64,000 nt of DNA from an uncultured Lachnospiraceae bacterium (GCA_945919075.1 CAMEIX010000001.1:1-64000); one strand, 5' to 3'; counted from the first letter of the stretch, positions 1 to 8,132 are shown. Notes: generated by a model not told the origin, from the sequence alone. A program made the numbers and translations.

Positions 1-42
1 ATGTGTTCAGCTGACTTTTACTAATCGGTCGAGGGCTTATCC
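1..42 (+). rRNA. 23S ribosomal RNA, 3' end (partial)
   Basis: The first bases match the conserved 3' end of bacterial 23S rRNA: a stretch reading TACTAATCGGTCGAGGGCTT, close to the usual TACTAATAGNTCGAGGNCTTAACC. The gene runs in from outside the window, and the exact 3' boundary is estimated from the terminal helix sequence GGGCTTATCC. The spacer that follows contains GTGTTCGGTTTTGAAGG, a type of sequence often seen just after 23S in Clostridia. No 5S rRNA follows before the terminator. Confidence 0.85.
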
Positions 43-90
43 AACAGGCAGGAAAAGTTTTCAGTGTTCGGTTTTGAAGGCACAATAAAA

Positions 91-123
91 AGGAGTTGGT
101 TCCAAAGAACCAACTCCTTTTTT
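91..123 (+). terminator. rRNA operon terminator
   Basis: A perfect 12-bp stem (91-102 with 107-118) with a four-base CAAA loop is followed by a run of T. It closes the rRNA operon only about 50 bases after the 23S end. Confidence 0.9.
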
Positions 124-159
124 GGTGTAAAGTTATAAATTTTATAAAGATATGCCAGC

Positions 160-957
160 TCAGATGAATTCAAAATGCTTTAATGCATGGTAGATACCAT
201 TTTCGCTCGCTTTCCTGGTTACATAGGATACTTCATTAAATAAGGTTTCCGGGTAAGCATTTCCCATTGCTATACTGTTTGGAACAGCTTTTAGCATAGG
301 CATGTCGTTATTACTGTCACCGATTGCATAAGCATTAGATAGGGGAATCTTGTAAAAATCCAAAATAAATTGGATACCGGTTGCTTTTGAATACCCCCAA
401 GGGACAAATTCCCTGAACTGACCGCCACGGTCAATACATTCAAAATAAGAATCCGAGAATTTGCGGAAGGATTCTAATTGTGTTTCATCCTCAAACCAGA
501 TTACAAATTTGTCACAAAAGAAATCTTCTGCATATAAATCCGTTCTCATTTCATACTTATGTTTATCACGAAAAGTAAGGTATAATTCTTTAGCCTGCGG
601 ATTTGTAAATGGGCGGGAAGTATCAAAGCATACTTCATATTTTGACTCCAATAATATATCGAGTCCCGATTTTGCCGCATTTTCTAAAATCTGCATCGTC
701 ATTTCGTGAGTCTGTTTCTGATAAAATAATTCTTTACCATTTGCATAAATATTGGTACCGCATCCACAGATGTATCCGTCAAAACCAATTTCCCTGAAAC
801 GATTTTCTACATTTTGAAAACATCTTCCGGTATTGATATACATAAGATGTCCGTTTTTCCGAGCCTCCCGTATTGCATGAATTGTAGATGAAGGAATGGT
901 TCCGTCAATCTCGGATGTTAAGGTACCGTCGATATCAAAAAATAATATTTTTCTCAT
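160..957 (-). CDS. HAD-superfamily (Cof-type) phosphatase
   Basis: A 265-residue cytoplasmic haloacid-dehalogenase hydrolase of the Cof/YidA type, whose members dephosphorylate sugar phosphates or similar small metabolites. Motif I is FFDIDGT with nucleophile Asp8 and acid Asp10. The C-terminal motif IV is GDSNNDMPML. A large cap insertion lies between them, as in the Cof family. The reading frame extends upstream to a TTG at 993, but that codon is the -35 box of a near-consensus promoter, so the ATG at 957 is the real start. It stands alone between the rRNA terminator and the divergent cheV. The substrate cannot be told from sequence. Confidence 0.85.
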   Translation of the reverse strand: MRKILFFDIDGTLTSEIDGTIPSSTIHAIREARKNGHLMYINTGRCFQNVENRFREIGFDGYICGCGTNIYANGKELFYQKQTHEMTMQILENAAKSGLDILLESKYEVCFDTSRPFTNPQAKELYLTFRDKHKYEMRTDLYAEDFFCDKFVIWFEDETQLESFRKFSDSYFECIDRGGQFREFVPWGYSKATGIQFILDFYKIPLSNAYAIGDSNNDMPMLKAVPNSIAMGNAYPETLFNEVSYVTRKASENGIYHALKHFEFI

Positions 958-963
958 GGTCTC

Positions 964-993
964 ATTATAGAATAAGAGATACAGTAATGTCAA
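964..993 (-). promoter_or_regulatory. Promoter of the HAD gene, apparently giving a leaderless mRNA
   Basis: On the minus strand TTGACA (993-988), an 18-base spacer and TATAAT (969-964) form a near-perfect sigma-A promoter. Only six bases separate the -10 box from the ATG at 957, so the expected transcription start coincides with the first base of the start codon, and there is no room for a Shine-Dalgarno site. Confidence 0.75.
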
Positions 994-1043
994 AAAAATG
1001 ATGAAATATAAATGAATTTTTTGTATTCAAGTCGAAAATAATG

Positions 1044-1052
1044 TGCTATAAT
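1044..1052 (+). promoter_or_regulatory. Extended -10 promoter of cheV
   Basis: TGCTATAAT is a full extended -10 element. No good -35 lies at 16-18 bases, which is usual for extended -10 promoters. The predicted start near 1059 leaves a leader of about 40 bases with a GAGGTGAAGG ribosome site before the cheV ATG. No FliA-type flagellar promoter was seen. Confidence 0.55.
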
Positions 1053-1100
1053 GTAATTAAATTTTGAGCAGGCCTATAAATGTATATGAGGTGAAGGATT

Positions 1101-1991
1101 ATGGATAGCAAGATTTTATTGGAGAACGGTACGAACGAAGTGGAAATTTTGGAATTCACTTTATCCGGGCATTCTTATGGTATCAACGTTGCAAAGATTA
1201 CGGAAATTATTAATTATCAGCCTATTACACCGATACCGAATGCACATCCCAGCATCGAAGGCATTTTCATGCCGAGAGATAAAATGATTACTGCGATTGA
1301 TCTTAAGAACTGTCTGCAGCTTGGTATGTCTGAGCCCAGTGGATTGTTTATCGTAACGAATTTCAATAAGCTTGATATCGCATTTCATGTTGACAGTGTT
1401 GTGGGAATTCACAGATTATCCTGGGGAGACATTATTACACCGGATGCATCTGTAGTATCGGACAGTTCTGCACTCGGCATCATAAAAATTAACAGCAAAT
1501 TAATTGTAATTCTTGACTTTGAAAAAGTAGTTGCGGATATTAATCCGGAAACCGGACTTCGAACCCAGCAATTGGCAGCATTAGGCGAGCGTGCAAGGAA
1601 TGATGTTCCCATATTAATTGCAGAAGACTCTGCCCTGTTAAATAAACTGATTGTGGAAACCTTGAATAAAGCCGGTTATCATAATCTGATTCGCACAACG
1701 AACGGTCAGGAAGCATACAACGTAATTAATGAGGCAATTAAAGAAGGGGAACTTAAGCAGCACGTACAATGTGTTATCACCGATATTGAAATGCCAATTA
1801 TGGATGGGCACAGACTTACAAAACTGATAAAGGAAAATGACGAAACAAAAGATATTCCGGTTATTATTTTCTCTTCTTTGGTAAATGAAGAAATGCGTGT
1901 TAAAGGTAAACAGCTTGGTGCGGATGCCCAGATTTCAAAACCCGAAATTTTGGACCTGATAGAGGTTTTAGATAATCTTGTATTAAAATAA
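1101..1991 (+). CDS. cheV: Chemotaxis coupling protein CheV
   Basis: This 296-residue protein joins a CheW-like coupling domain (about residues 12-150) to a CheY-like receiver domain (about 168-296). CheV links chemoreceptors to the CheA kinase and helps adaptation through phosphorylation of its receiver. The receiver shows the acidic pair Glu175-Asp176 (ILIAEDS), phospho-acceptor Asp228 (ITDIEMP) and the conserved Lys280 (ISKPE), so it should be phosphorylatable. A GAGGTGAAGG site precedes the ATG. A rho-independent terminator follows, so it is probably monocistronic. No other chemotaxis or flagellar gene lies in the window, but its presence implies a motile organism. Confidence 0.9.
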   Translation: MDSKILLENGTNEVEILEFTLSGHSYGINVAKITEIINYQPITPIPNAHPSIEGIFMPRDKMITAIDLKNCLQLGMSEPSGLFIVTNFNKLDIAFHVDSVVGIHRLSWGDIITPDASVVSDSSALGIIKINSKLIVILDFEKVVADINPETGLRTQQLAALGERARNDVPILIAEDSALLNKLIVETLNKAGYHNLIRTTNGQEAYNVINEAIKEGELKQHVQCVITDIEMPIMDGHRLTKLIKENDETKDIPVIIFSSLVNEEMRVKGKQLGADAQISKPEILDLIEVLDNLVLK

Positions 1992-2003
1992 TTCGAAAGG
2001 TGG

Positions 2004-2028
2004 AAGCCGGGAGTAATCCCGGCTTTTA
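2004..2028 (+). terminator. Terminator after cheV
   Basis: A 9-bp stem AAGCCGGGA / TCCCGGCTT closes on a GTAA tetraloop and is followed by TTTTA. The T tract is short, so some read-through into the next gene at 2044 is possible; no separate promoter was seen for that gene. Confidence 0.7.
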
Positions 2029-2043
2029 TGATAGGTAAATACA

Positions 2044-2820
2044 GTGTTAACAGAAAAAATGAATTTGATGAAACAGAAGATAGAAGATGCGGATATGGTT
2101 TTGGTAGCAGTCGGAGATGAATTTGACGGAGAGGAACTTCTTTCTTCAAATTTTGAGTATGCAAAACATTGCGAAAAGCTTTCCAAAAATCATTTGGAAT
2201 GGGTAGTGCCTTATCTCAATCATTATTATCTTGCCAAGACAGATATCGTAAAAAACGCGTTAAACGGTCTTCAAAAATGTCTGGATGGAAAGAATTATTT
2301 TATTCTTTCCTCTTCCATGTCCGGCATGATAGAGAACAGTCTTTTGAATAAAGACAGAATCGTGGCTATTTGTGGCTCAATTCATGAAAACGTATATGAT
2401 ACTACGCCGGAAATCAATGAAAAAGTAATTTCTGTAATCAAAGATTGTATTCGTAAACAATGCGATTGGGAAAAGCTAAGTCAAAGGATTCAGGAAATGG
2501 CACCGGATGGATTTGAATTTAACACATTGTATTCGGAAAAGTTTACGGAAGAAAAGCATAAAGATCAGTGGAATGCTTATTTGAAATGGTTGCAGGGCAC
2601 CTTAAATAAGAAAATTTGTATTCTGGAACTTGGGGTAGGATTAAGATACCTGAATGTTATCCGGTTAAGATGTGAAAAAATCTGTGAAATGAATCATAAA
2701 GCTTTCCTTGTACGTGTACATAAGAATTTTTACCAGTCCGCCTCACAGATTGCGGATAAAAGTTTGTCGATTTCAAGCAATTCGGTAGATTTTATGGAAA
2801 AATGCAATGAAGTATGGTAA
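2044..2820 (+). CDS. Uncharacterised protein, possible degenerate Sir2-like fold
   Basis: A 258-residue soluble protein without signal peptide or membrane segment. Its layout faintly recalls Sir2/TPP-type NAD-binding folds: an early hydrophobic strand with VLVAVGDEF, a central ILSSSMSG, an IVAICGSIHENVY segment around residues 106-118, and a late ILELGVGLRYLNVIR. The canonical sirtuin motifs (GAGIS, TQNID, zinc cysteines) are not present, so deacylase activity is doubtful. The start is taken as GTG 2044, eight bases after AGG; ATG codons at 2059 and 2068 are alternatives. It sits between cheV and a large membrane protein with no obvious functional link. Confidence 0.6.
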   Translation: MLTEKMNLMKQKIEDADMVLVAVGDEFDGEELLSSNFEYAKHCEKLSKNHLEWVVPYLNHYYLAKTDIVKNALNGLQKCLDGKNYFILSSSMSGMIENSLLNKDRIVAICGSIHENVYDTTPEINEKVISVIKDCIRKQCDWEKLSQRIQEMAPDGFEFNTLYSEKFTEEKHKDQWNAYLKWLQGTLNKKICILELGVGLRYLNVIRLRCEKICEMNHKAFLVRVHKNFYQSASQIADKSLSISSNSVDFMEKCNEVW

Positions 2821-2879
2821 AATAGTTGTGTTTATTTTAAATAATATTGGAACTGTTTACAGAAAACGGGGATAAATGG

Positions 2880-4565
2880 ATGGATGATAAGAATTTAAAT
2901 AAACCCATAGAAGCAGAAAATGGTGAACTTGAAGATTATGAAATTGAGGCATTATTTGATGCGGTAGATAAGATTGCCAGAGGAGAAGAACCGGACATTC
3001 TGCCTGAAAAAAGAAGCCGGGAGCCGGTAGCAGAAGAAATTACAACAAAGCCGGAAGTAACAGAAAATCCTGAAACGGAACCCCTCATTGGTGAAATAGA
3101 AGAAATTGATCTCTCGGATATCAATGCCCTGGATAATTTGCTTGGAAACAAAATGGAAGAGCCTATAGCAAATACCGAAATGGAGTCACAAGCCCCTGCT
3201 GAGAAAGTGGAAACGGAACCGGAGGAGAGACCGGAAGGCCCGGAAGAAAAAACGGAAGTAGATCTGGGAGCATCCGAGGATGATATAGATTTGTTTGCCC
3301 TGTTAAACGGCATGGGAGAAGAGGATGAAGATCTAAAGGAAATTGAAGACTTACTTCAGAAATCCGATAATAATGAGATGATACAGACAGATTCGGAACT
3401 TGAAGAACAGGTAACCGAAGATGTAGAAAATTCAAAGAAAAAGAACAAGAAAGAAAAAAAGAACAAGAAAGAAAAAAAGAGCTTTTTTAAGAAAAAGAAG
3501 AAGGAAATACCGGATGGTAATAAAGAGTTAAATACAGATAGTATTGAAGCGTTAAATCTGGATAGTATTGAAGTACTAAATTCAGATGGCATTGAAGGAT
3601 TAAATTTGGATGGTATTAATCTGGAGGACTTTAATTTAGAGGAAAAGATACCGGAAAAGAAAGAAAAGAAAGAAAAGAAACAGTCTTTCCTATCGAAACT
3701 GTTTACACTCCTATTTGAGGAAGATGAGCCGGAAGTAGGTGATGAAAACGAACAGATCTTAAAGGAACTGGATGAGGAAGACAAAAAGAAAGCAAAGAAA
3801 TCCAAGAAATCCAAAAAAGGGAAGAAAAATGCTGTTACTGTTTTAGCTGAAGACGGAAATGAGGCAGCAATTCCTGATAAGAAAAAAGAAAAGCAGAAAA
3901 AACCGAAAAAGGAAAAGGGGAAGAAAGTTAAATCCGTGACACCGGAGAATGAAAAACCCGGTAAGAAAGTGTCAAAAAAAAGTATTATTTTGGTGGCACT
4001 TTTTGCAGCGGCAATTTTTGCGATTCTTTTTATTCTGGTACAGGTTATTTCTCCTAAGATGGCGAAAGAAGCAGCAATTGCAGCTTACAACAGGCAGGAC
4101 TATCAGACTTATTATGATGCTTTATATGGACAGAACAGAAGCGAAAAAGAAGAATTAATGTTTCGGCATGCAGAAATGATTCTCAGAACCGAACGTAAAT
4201 TGATTGCCTATGATAAGTTCATGAAGAAAAATATGCGTTTAGAGGCACTTGACAGCCTGATGCAGGTAGTTGCATACTATAATGAAAAATATGAGGATGC
4301 AGTTATCTGTGGTGCGGTAACGGAAATGACGGATCTGTACCATGAAGCACTTACCTTTGCATCGGAAGAGTTTGGTCTTGATGAAACAAAGTGTAGAAAC
4401 ATTGCCCTGAATGAAAATGATGTGGAATACACAAGAATATTGACTAATATAGTCAGCGGAGAAAATGTGGAAATTCCCGGTGATTCCGAAATTATTCCGG
4501 ATTCCGAAGACCCGGAGATGATTCCGGGCGAGGAAGGAATGGAGTCTATGGAGTATCTGCCTTAG
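2880..4565 (+). CDS. Lys/Glu-rich single-pass membrane protein
   Basis: A 561-residue protein I do not recognise. Residues 1 to about 365 are highly charged and probably disordered: a long acidic part, then alternating Lys-rich blocks (KKKNKKEKKNKKEKK) and acidic blocks. Four tandem octapeptides of the type NLDSIEVL lie near residues 217-248. One transmembrane helix spans residues 368-392. About 170 residues follow, helical in appearance and rich in Tyr, Arg and Glu, which would be outside the cell if the N-terminus is inside, ending in an acidic Pro-rich tail. The frame opens at TTG 2847, but ATG 2880 after ACGGGGA is the better start. It lies 10 bases upstream of hisH, presumably co-transcribed, with no obvious tie to histidine synthesis. 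Confidence 0.75.
   Translation: MDDKNLNKPIEAENGELEDYEIEALFDAVDKIARGEEPDILPEKRSREPVAEEITTKPEVTENPETEPLIGEIEEIDLSDINALDNLLGNKMEEPIANTEMESQAPAEKVETEPEERPEGPEEKTEVDLGASEDDIDLFALLNGMGEEDEDLKEIEDLLQKSDNNEMIQTDSELEEQVTEDVENSKKKNKKEKKNKKEKKSFFKKKKKEIPDGNKELNTDSIEALNLDSIEVLNSDGIEGLNLDGINLEDFNLEEKIPEKKEKKEKKQSFLSKLFTLLFEEDEPEVGDENEQILKELDEEDKKKAKKSKKSKKGKKNAVTVLAEDGNEAAIPDKKKEKQKKPKKEKGKKVKSVTPENEKPGKKVSKKSIILVALFAAAIFAILFILVQVISPKMAKEAAIAAYNRQDYQTYYDALYGQNRSEKEELMFRHAEMILRTERKLIAYDKFMKKNMRLEALDSLMQVVAYYNEKYEDAVICGAVTEMTDLYHEALTFASEEFGLDETKCRNIALNENDVEYTRILTNIVSGENVEIPGDSEIIPDSEDPEMIPGEEGMESMEYLP
3528..3623 (+). repeat. Four tandem 24-bp in-frame repeats
   Basis: Four degenerate 24-bp units (3528-3551, 3552-3575, 3576-3599, 3600-3623) encode the octapeptides LNTDSIEA, LNLDSIEV, LNSDGIEG and LNLDGINL. 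Each unit starts with TTAAAT or CTAAAT and contains GATRGYATTRA. The unit length is a multiple of three, so copy changes would keep the frame. Confidence 0.85.
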
Positions 4566-4575
4566 GAGAGAATTT

Positions 4576-5190
4576 ATGATAGCGATAATTGATTATGACG
4601 CAGGAAATATCAAGAGTGTTGCAAAAGCACTGGAATATCTCGGCGAGGTTCCGGTTGTTACGAGGGGCAAAGAAATATTGAGAAAAGCGGATAAGGTGAT
4701 TTTGCCGGGAGTTGGGTCATTTGGCGATGCCATGCATAAGTTGCATGAATATGGTCTGGTAGAGGTTATTAAAGAAATCATAGAGAATAAGACCCCCTTT
4801 TTAGGAATCTGTCTTGGATTGCAGCTTTTGTTTGAAAGCAGTGAAGAATCCCCGGGAGTTAAAGGACTCGGAATTTTAAAAGGAAAAATCGTGCGTTTTT
4901 CCGAAGAAAATAACTTGAAGATTCCGCATATCGGTTGGAATTCTTTGTCTTATCCTAAAAAAGGCACCTTATTTGAAGGAATTGCAGAAAATTCCTATGT
5001 ATATTTTGTACATTCCTATTACTTGCAGGCAGAGGAAGATGTGGTTGTTGCAACCAGTGAATATGGTAACCTGATTCATGCTTCCGTTGAAAAGGATAAT
5101 CTTTTTGCATGCCAGTTCCATCCGGAAAAAAGTTCCGAGGTGGGATTAGCGATTCTTCGTAATTTTATTGCCTATGAGAGGAGGGATTAA
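4576..5190 (+). CDS. hisH: Imidazole glycerol phosphate synthase, glutamine amidotransferase subunit
   Basis: HisH, 204 residues, the usual length. It hydrolyses glutamine and passes ammonia to HisF for the fifth step of histidine synthesis. The class I glutamine amidotransferase triad is intact: Cys79 in LGICLGLQLL, and His182 and Glu184 in CQFHPEKSS. The N-terminal IAIIDYDAGN is typical. It is followed three bases later by hisF, the partner subunit, so the pair is translated together. The rest of the pathway seen in this window is far away at 60884-64000. Confidence 0.96.
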   Translation: MIAIIDYDAGNIKSVAKALEYLGEVPVVTRGKEILRKADKVILPGVGSFGDAMHKLHEYGLVEVIKEIIENKTPFLGICLGLQLLFESSEESPGVKGLGILKGKIVRFSEENNLKIPHIGWNSLSYPKKGTLFEGIAENSYVYFVHSYYLQAEEDVVVATSEYGNLIHASVEKDNLFACQFHPEKSSEVGLAILRNFIAYERRD

Positions 5191-5193
5191 GGT

Positions 5194-5952
5194 ATGTATA
5201 CCAAAAGAATTATTCCCTGTCTTGATGTGAAGGACGGAAGAGTTGTTAAAGGGGTCAATTTTGTTAATCTGATTGATGCCGGAGACCCGGTTATGGTTGC
5301 AAAAGCTTATGATGCAGCAGGTGCGGATGAAGTAGTATTTCTGGATATAACTGCCTCAAGTGATAACCGGAAAACCGTGGTTGACATGGTAAGACGGGTG
5401 GCAGAAAATGTTTTTATTCCCTTTACCGTTGGCGGCGGAATACGGACAGTGGAAGATTTCAGACTCCTGTTAAGGGAAGGAGCTGATAAGATTTCTGTCA
5501 ATTCTGCAGCCATTATGAATCCCAATCTGATTGCGGAGGCGGCTGATAAATTTGGAAGCCAGTGTGTGGTTGTTGCCATTGATGCCAAAAGAAGAGCAGA
5601 TGGTGGGTTTAATATCTTTAAGAACGGCGGACGAATTGATATGGGAATTGATGCCGTAGAGTGGGCTATCAAAGCTGAAAAACTGGGAGCGGGAGAAATT
5701 CTTTTAACCAGTATGGACTGTGACGGTACAAAAGCCGGATATGATATTGCACTCACAAAGGCAATCTCAAGTGCCGTCAAAATTCCGGTCATCGCAAGCG
5801 GCGGTGCGGGGAAGCTGGAGCATTTTTATGATGCACTTACAGAAGGCGGCGCAGAAGCAGCCCTTGCGGCATCCCTGTTCCATTTTAAGGAATTGGAAAT
5901 CAAAGAGGTAAAAGAGTATTTGAGAAGCAGAAACGTTTCGGTGAGATTATAG
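5194..5952 (+). CDS. hisF: Imidazole glycerol phosphate synthase, cyclase subunit
   Basis: HisF, 252 residues, a (beta/alpha)8 barrel that forms imidazole glycerol phosphate and AICAR from PRFAR and ammonia. Catalytic Asp11 ([10 protein letters not shown]) and Asp130 (VVAIDAKRR) are present, with the phosphate-binding TVGGGIR and IASGGAG loops. It starts three bases after hisH and ends three bases before ung. A GAGAGGAGGG sequence inside the end of hisH serves as ribosome site. No hisA lies beside it. Confidence 0.97.
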   Translation: MYTKRIIPCLDVKDGRVVKGVNFVNLIDAGDPVMVAKAYDAAGADEVVFLDITASSDNRKTVVDMVRRVAENVFIPFTVGGGIRTVEDFRLLLREGADKISVNSAAIMNPNLIAEAADKFGSQCVVVAIDAKRRADGGFNIFKNGGRIDMGIDAVEWAIKAEKLGAGEILLTSMDCDGTKAGYDIALTKAISSAVKIPVIASGGAGKLEHFYDALTEGGAEAALAASLFHFKELEIKEVKEYLRSRNVSVRL

Positions 5953-5954
5953 TT

Positions 5955-6632
5955 ATGGGAATGATAACGGGAGAATGGGCAAAAGCACTAAATGGTGAGT
6001 TTCGAAAACCCTATTATAAGAAATTATTTGAATTTGTGAAAAAAGAATATGATGAACAGGTTGTTTTTCCCCCTTCGGAGGATATTTTTAACGCTTTTCA
6101 TCTGACTCCCTTGGAAGAGGTAAAGGTAGTGATTCTCGGACAGGATCCCTATCATAATGACGGTCAGGCACATGGGCTTTGTTTTTCCGTTAAGCCAGAT
6201 GTAGATATTCCGCCTTCTCTGGTAAACATATATCAGGAACTTCATGATGATCTGGGGTGTTATATTCCGGATAACGGCTATTTGGAAAAATGGGCGCGTC
6301 AGGGTGTTTTAATGTTAAATACCGTACTTACGGTTCGGGCACATCAGGCTTTTTCGCACCGGAATATGGGATGGGAAGAATTTACCGATGCGGCAATAGA
6401 AATACTTGATAAAGTGGACAGGCCTATGGTATTTATATTATGGGGTAGACCGGCACAGTTAAAAAAGAAAATGTTGCATAATCCCATGCATTTAATTTTA
6501 GAGGCCCCTCACCCGAGTCCTTTGTCTGCATACCGGGGGTTTTTCGGTAGCAGACCGTTTAGTAAGACCAATCAATATTTGCAGGATCATGGGATGGCTC
6601 CCATTGACTGGCAGATTGAAAATAGGAAATAA
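5955..6632 (+). CDS. ung: Uracil-DNA glycosylase (family 1)
   Basis: Ung removes uracil from DNA and starts base excision repair. The 225-residue protein has the water-activating motif GQDPYH (Asp64, Tyr66, His67), the uracil-binding Asn122 in MLNTVLTV, and the minor-groove loop HPSPLSAYRGFFG with His186. All catalytic residues are present. It starts at ATG 5955, or at ATG 5961 two codons later, immediately after hisF, so it is probably transcribed with the his pair. No LexA box was seen in front of it. Confidence 0.96.
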   Translation: MGMITGEWAKALNGEFRKPYYKKLFEFVKKEYDEQVVFPPSEDIFNAFHLTPLEEVKVVILGQDPYHNDGQAHGLCFSVKPDVDIPPSLVNIYQELHDDLGCYIPDNGYLEKWARQGVLMLNTVLTVRAHQAFSHRNMGWEEFTDAAIEILDKVDRPMVFILWGRPAQLKKKMLHNPMHLILEAPHPSPLSAYRGFFGSRPFSKTNQYLQDHGMAPIDWQIENRK

Positions 6633-6644
6633 AGAGGAGATATT

Positions 6645-7919
6645 ATGAAAAAAGCATTTGTAACAAAAGAAATGATTGAAGAAATCACAAAAACATACCC
6701 GACTCCTTTTCATATATATGATGAAAAGGGAATTCGTGAAAATGCAAAGGCCTTAAAGGAGGCATTTGCATGGAACAAGGGATATAAGGAATTTTTTGCA
6801 GTAAAAGCAACTCCCAATCCTTTTCTTATTAATATTTTAAGAGATTATGGATGCGGAACCGATTGTTCTTCCAAAACGGAACTTATGTTAAGCCATGCGA
6901 TGGGGATTCCCGGAAATGACATTATGTTTTCCTCCAACGATACGCCTGCAGAAGAATTTGCCTATGCCGCAAAACTGGGAGCTACCATTAATCTGGATGA
7001 TATAACCCATATCGATTTTCTGGAAAAAACCATTGGTTATATACCGGAAACCATCAGTTGCCGTTATAATCCCGGCGGTTATTTTGCTATTGCAAACAGC
7101 ATCATGGATAATCCGGGAGATGCAAAATATGGCTTTACCACGGAGCAGATGTTTGAAGGTTTTAAAATATTGAAAGAAAAGGGTGCTAAGAACTTTGGTA
7201 TCCATGCATTTTTGGCAAGTAATACCGTGACAAATGATTATTATCCGACCCTTGCACGTCAGTTATTCGAACTGGCAGTGAAACTGAAAGAAGAAGTCGG
7301 AGTTCACATTGGATTTATCAATTTGTCAGGTGGCATTGGTATTCCTTACAAGCCCGAGGATCAGGCAAATGATATTCGCCTGATTGGGGAAGGCGTTCAT
7401 AAAGCCTTTGATGAGGTGTTAGTTCCTGCAGGCATGGGGGATGTTGCAATTTATACAGAATTGGGACGCTTTATGATGGCTCCTTACGGACATCTTGTAA
7501 CGAAAGCCATTCATGAAAAACATACCCATAAGGAATATATTGGTGTGGATGCCTGTGCGGTGAATCTGATGAGACCTGCTATGTATGGAGCATATCATCA
7601 TATAACCGTTCTCGGAAAAGAAGATAGGCCCTGTGATCATAAATATGATGTGGTTGGTTCTCTTTGTGAAAACAATGATAAATTTGCCATTGACAGGATG
7701 CTTCCGGAAATCGAGATTGGTGACTACATCGCAATTCATGATACCGGAGCACATGGTTTTGCCATGGGATATAACTATAACGGAAAACTGAAATCCGCTG
7801 AATTATTATTAAAAGAGGACGGAAATGTGGAATTGATCCGCAGGGCAGAAACTCCCGCTGATTATTTTGCAACCTTTGACTGCTTCGATATTTACAAAAA
7901 AATGATTGAGGAATCATAA
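6645..7919 (+). CDS. lysA: Diaminopimelate decarboxylase
   Basis: A 424-residue PLP enzyme of the alanine racemase-like fold III group that converts meso-diaminopimelate to lysine. The PLP lysine is Lys54 in FFAVKATPNP. The glycine-rich loop (INLSGGIGIPY) and the C-terminal CENNDKFAIDR and GAHGFAMGYNYNG segments, which supply active-site Cys and Tyr, are seen. An AGAGGAG site lies before the ATG. It follows ung by 12 bases. Close relatives act on other substrates such as carboxynorspermidine, but the GAHGF-MGYNYN ending favours lysA. Confidence 0.88.
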   Translation: MKKAFVTKEMIEEITKTYPTPFHIYDEKGIRENAKALKEAFAWNKGYKEFFAVKATPNPFLINILRDYGCGTDCSSKTELMLSHAMGIPGNDIMFSSNDTPAEEFAYAAKLGATINLDDITHIDFLEKTIGYIPETISCRYNPGGYFAIANSIMDNPGDAKYGFTTEQMFEGFKILKEKGAKNFGIHAFLASNTVTNDYYPTLARQLFELAVKLKEEVGVHIGFINLSGGIGIPYKPEDQANDIRLIGEGVHKAFDEVLVPAGMGDVAIYTELGRFMMAPYGHLVTKAIHEKHTHKEYIGVDACAVNLMRPAMYGAYHHITVLGKEDRPCDHKYDVVGSLCENNDKFAIDRMLPEIEIGDYIAIHDTGAHGFAMGYNYNGKLKSAELLLKEDGNVELIRRAETPADYFATFDCFDIYKKMIEES

Positions 7920-7945
7920 CGAATCAAAAACAGAATAAAAAACGC

Positions 7946-7974
7946 TTGTCAAGTCTTAGAAAGTATGTTAATAT
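7946..7974 (+). promoter_or_regulatory. Probable promoter of tRNA-Leu
   Basis: TTGTCA (7946-7951), 17 bases and TAATAT (7969-7974) lie 25 bases before the tRNA. An overlapping TATAAT at 7972-7977 is also present but would need a 20-base spacer. Confidence 0.5.
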
Positions 7975-7998
7975 AATCTTCGGCTTGATTAAGCTTTT

Positions 7999-8081
7999 GC
8001 TGGTGTGGCGGAATGGCAGACGCGGCAGACTCAAAATCTGTTTGTGGTGACACAGTGCGGGTTCAAGTCCCGCCACCAGCA
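7999..8081 (+). tRNA. tRNA-Leu (anticodon CAA)
   Basis: The acceptor stem GCTGGTG (7999-8005) pairs perfectly with CACCAGC (8074-8080), followed by discriminator A8081. The anticodon loop CTCAAAA (8030-8036) gives CAA at 8032-8034, decoding UUG. A long variable arm, the class II feature of tRNA-Leu, lies between the anticodon stem and the T arm GCGGG-TTCAAGT-CCCGC. CCA is not encoded. Confidence 0.96.
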
Positions 8082-8102
8082 CTTTTATATAGGATATGAA
8101 AT

Positions 8103-8132
8103 AATAAAACCGCACATGAGTGCGGTTTTATT
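8103..8132. terminator. Bidirectional terminator between tRNA-Leu and cls
   Basis: A perfect 13-bp stem (8103-8115 with 8120-8132) has GC core CCGCAC / GTGCGG, loop ATGA, and A/T-rich flanks giving T runs on both strands. It serves the tRNA on plus and cardiolipin synthase on minus. Confidence 0.9.

Noticed and set aside
958..993. Upstream extension of the HAD gene to a TTG start at 993
   Set aside because: The codon is the -35 box of a near-consensus promoter, so it cannot be translated from that promoter; ATG 957 gives the family N-terminus.
2936..3814. Long minus-strand open frames (2936-3313, 3163-3435, 3356-3814) opposite the Lys/Glu-rich gene
   Set aside because: They mirror the biased codon usage of the plus-strand gene: AAG/GAA blocks read backwards as Phe/Ser runs. 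No ribosome site or domain.
7921..7998. An additional tRNA or small RNA between lysA and tRNA-Leu
   Set aside because: The stretch is AT-rich and only shows promoter-like elements; no stem pattern of another RNA was found.
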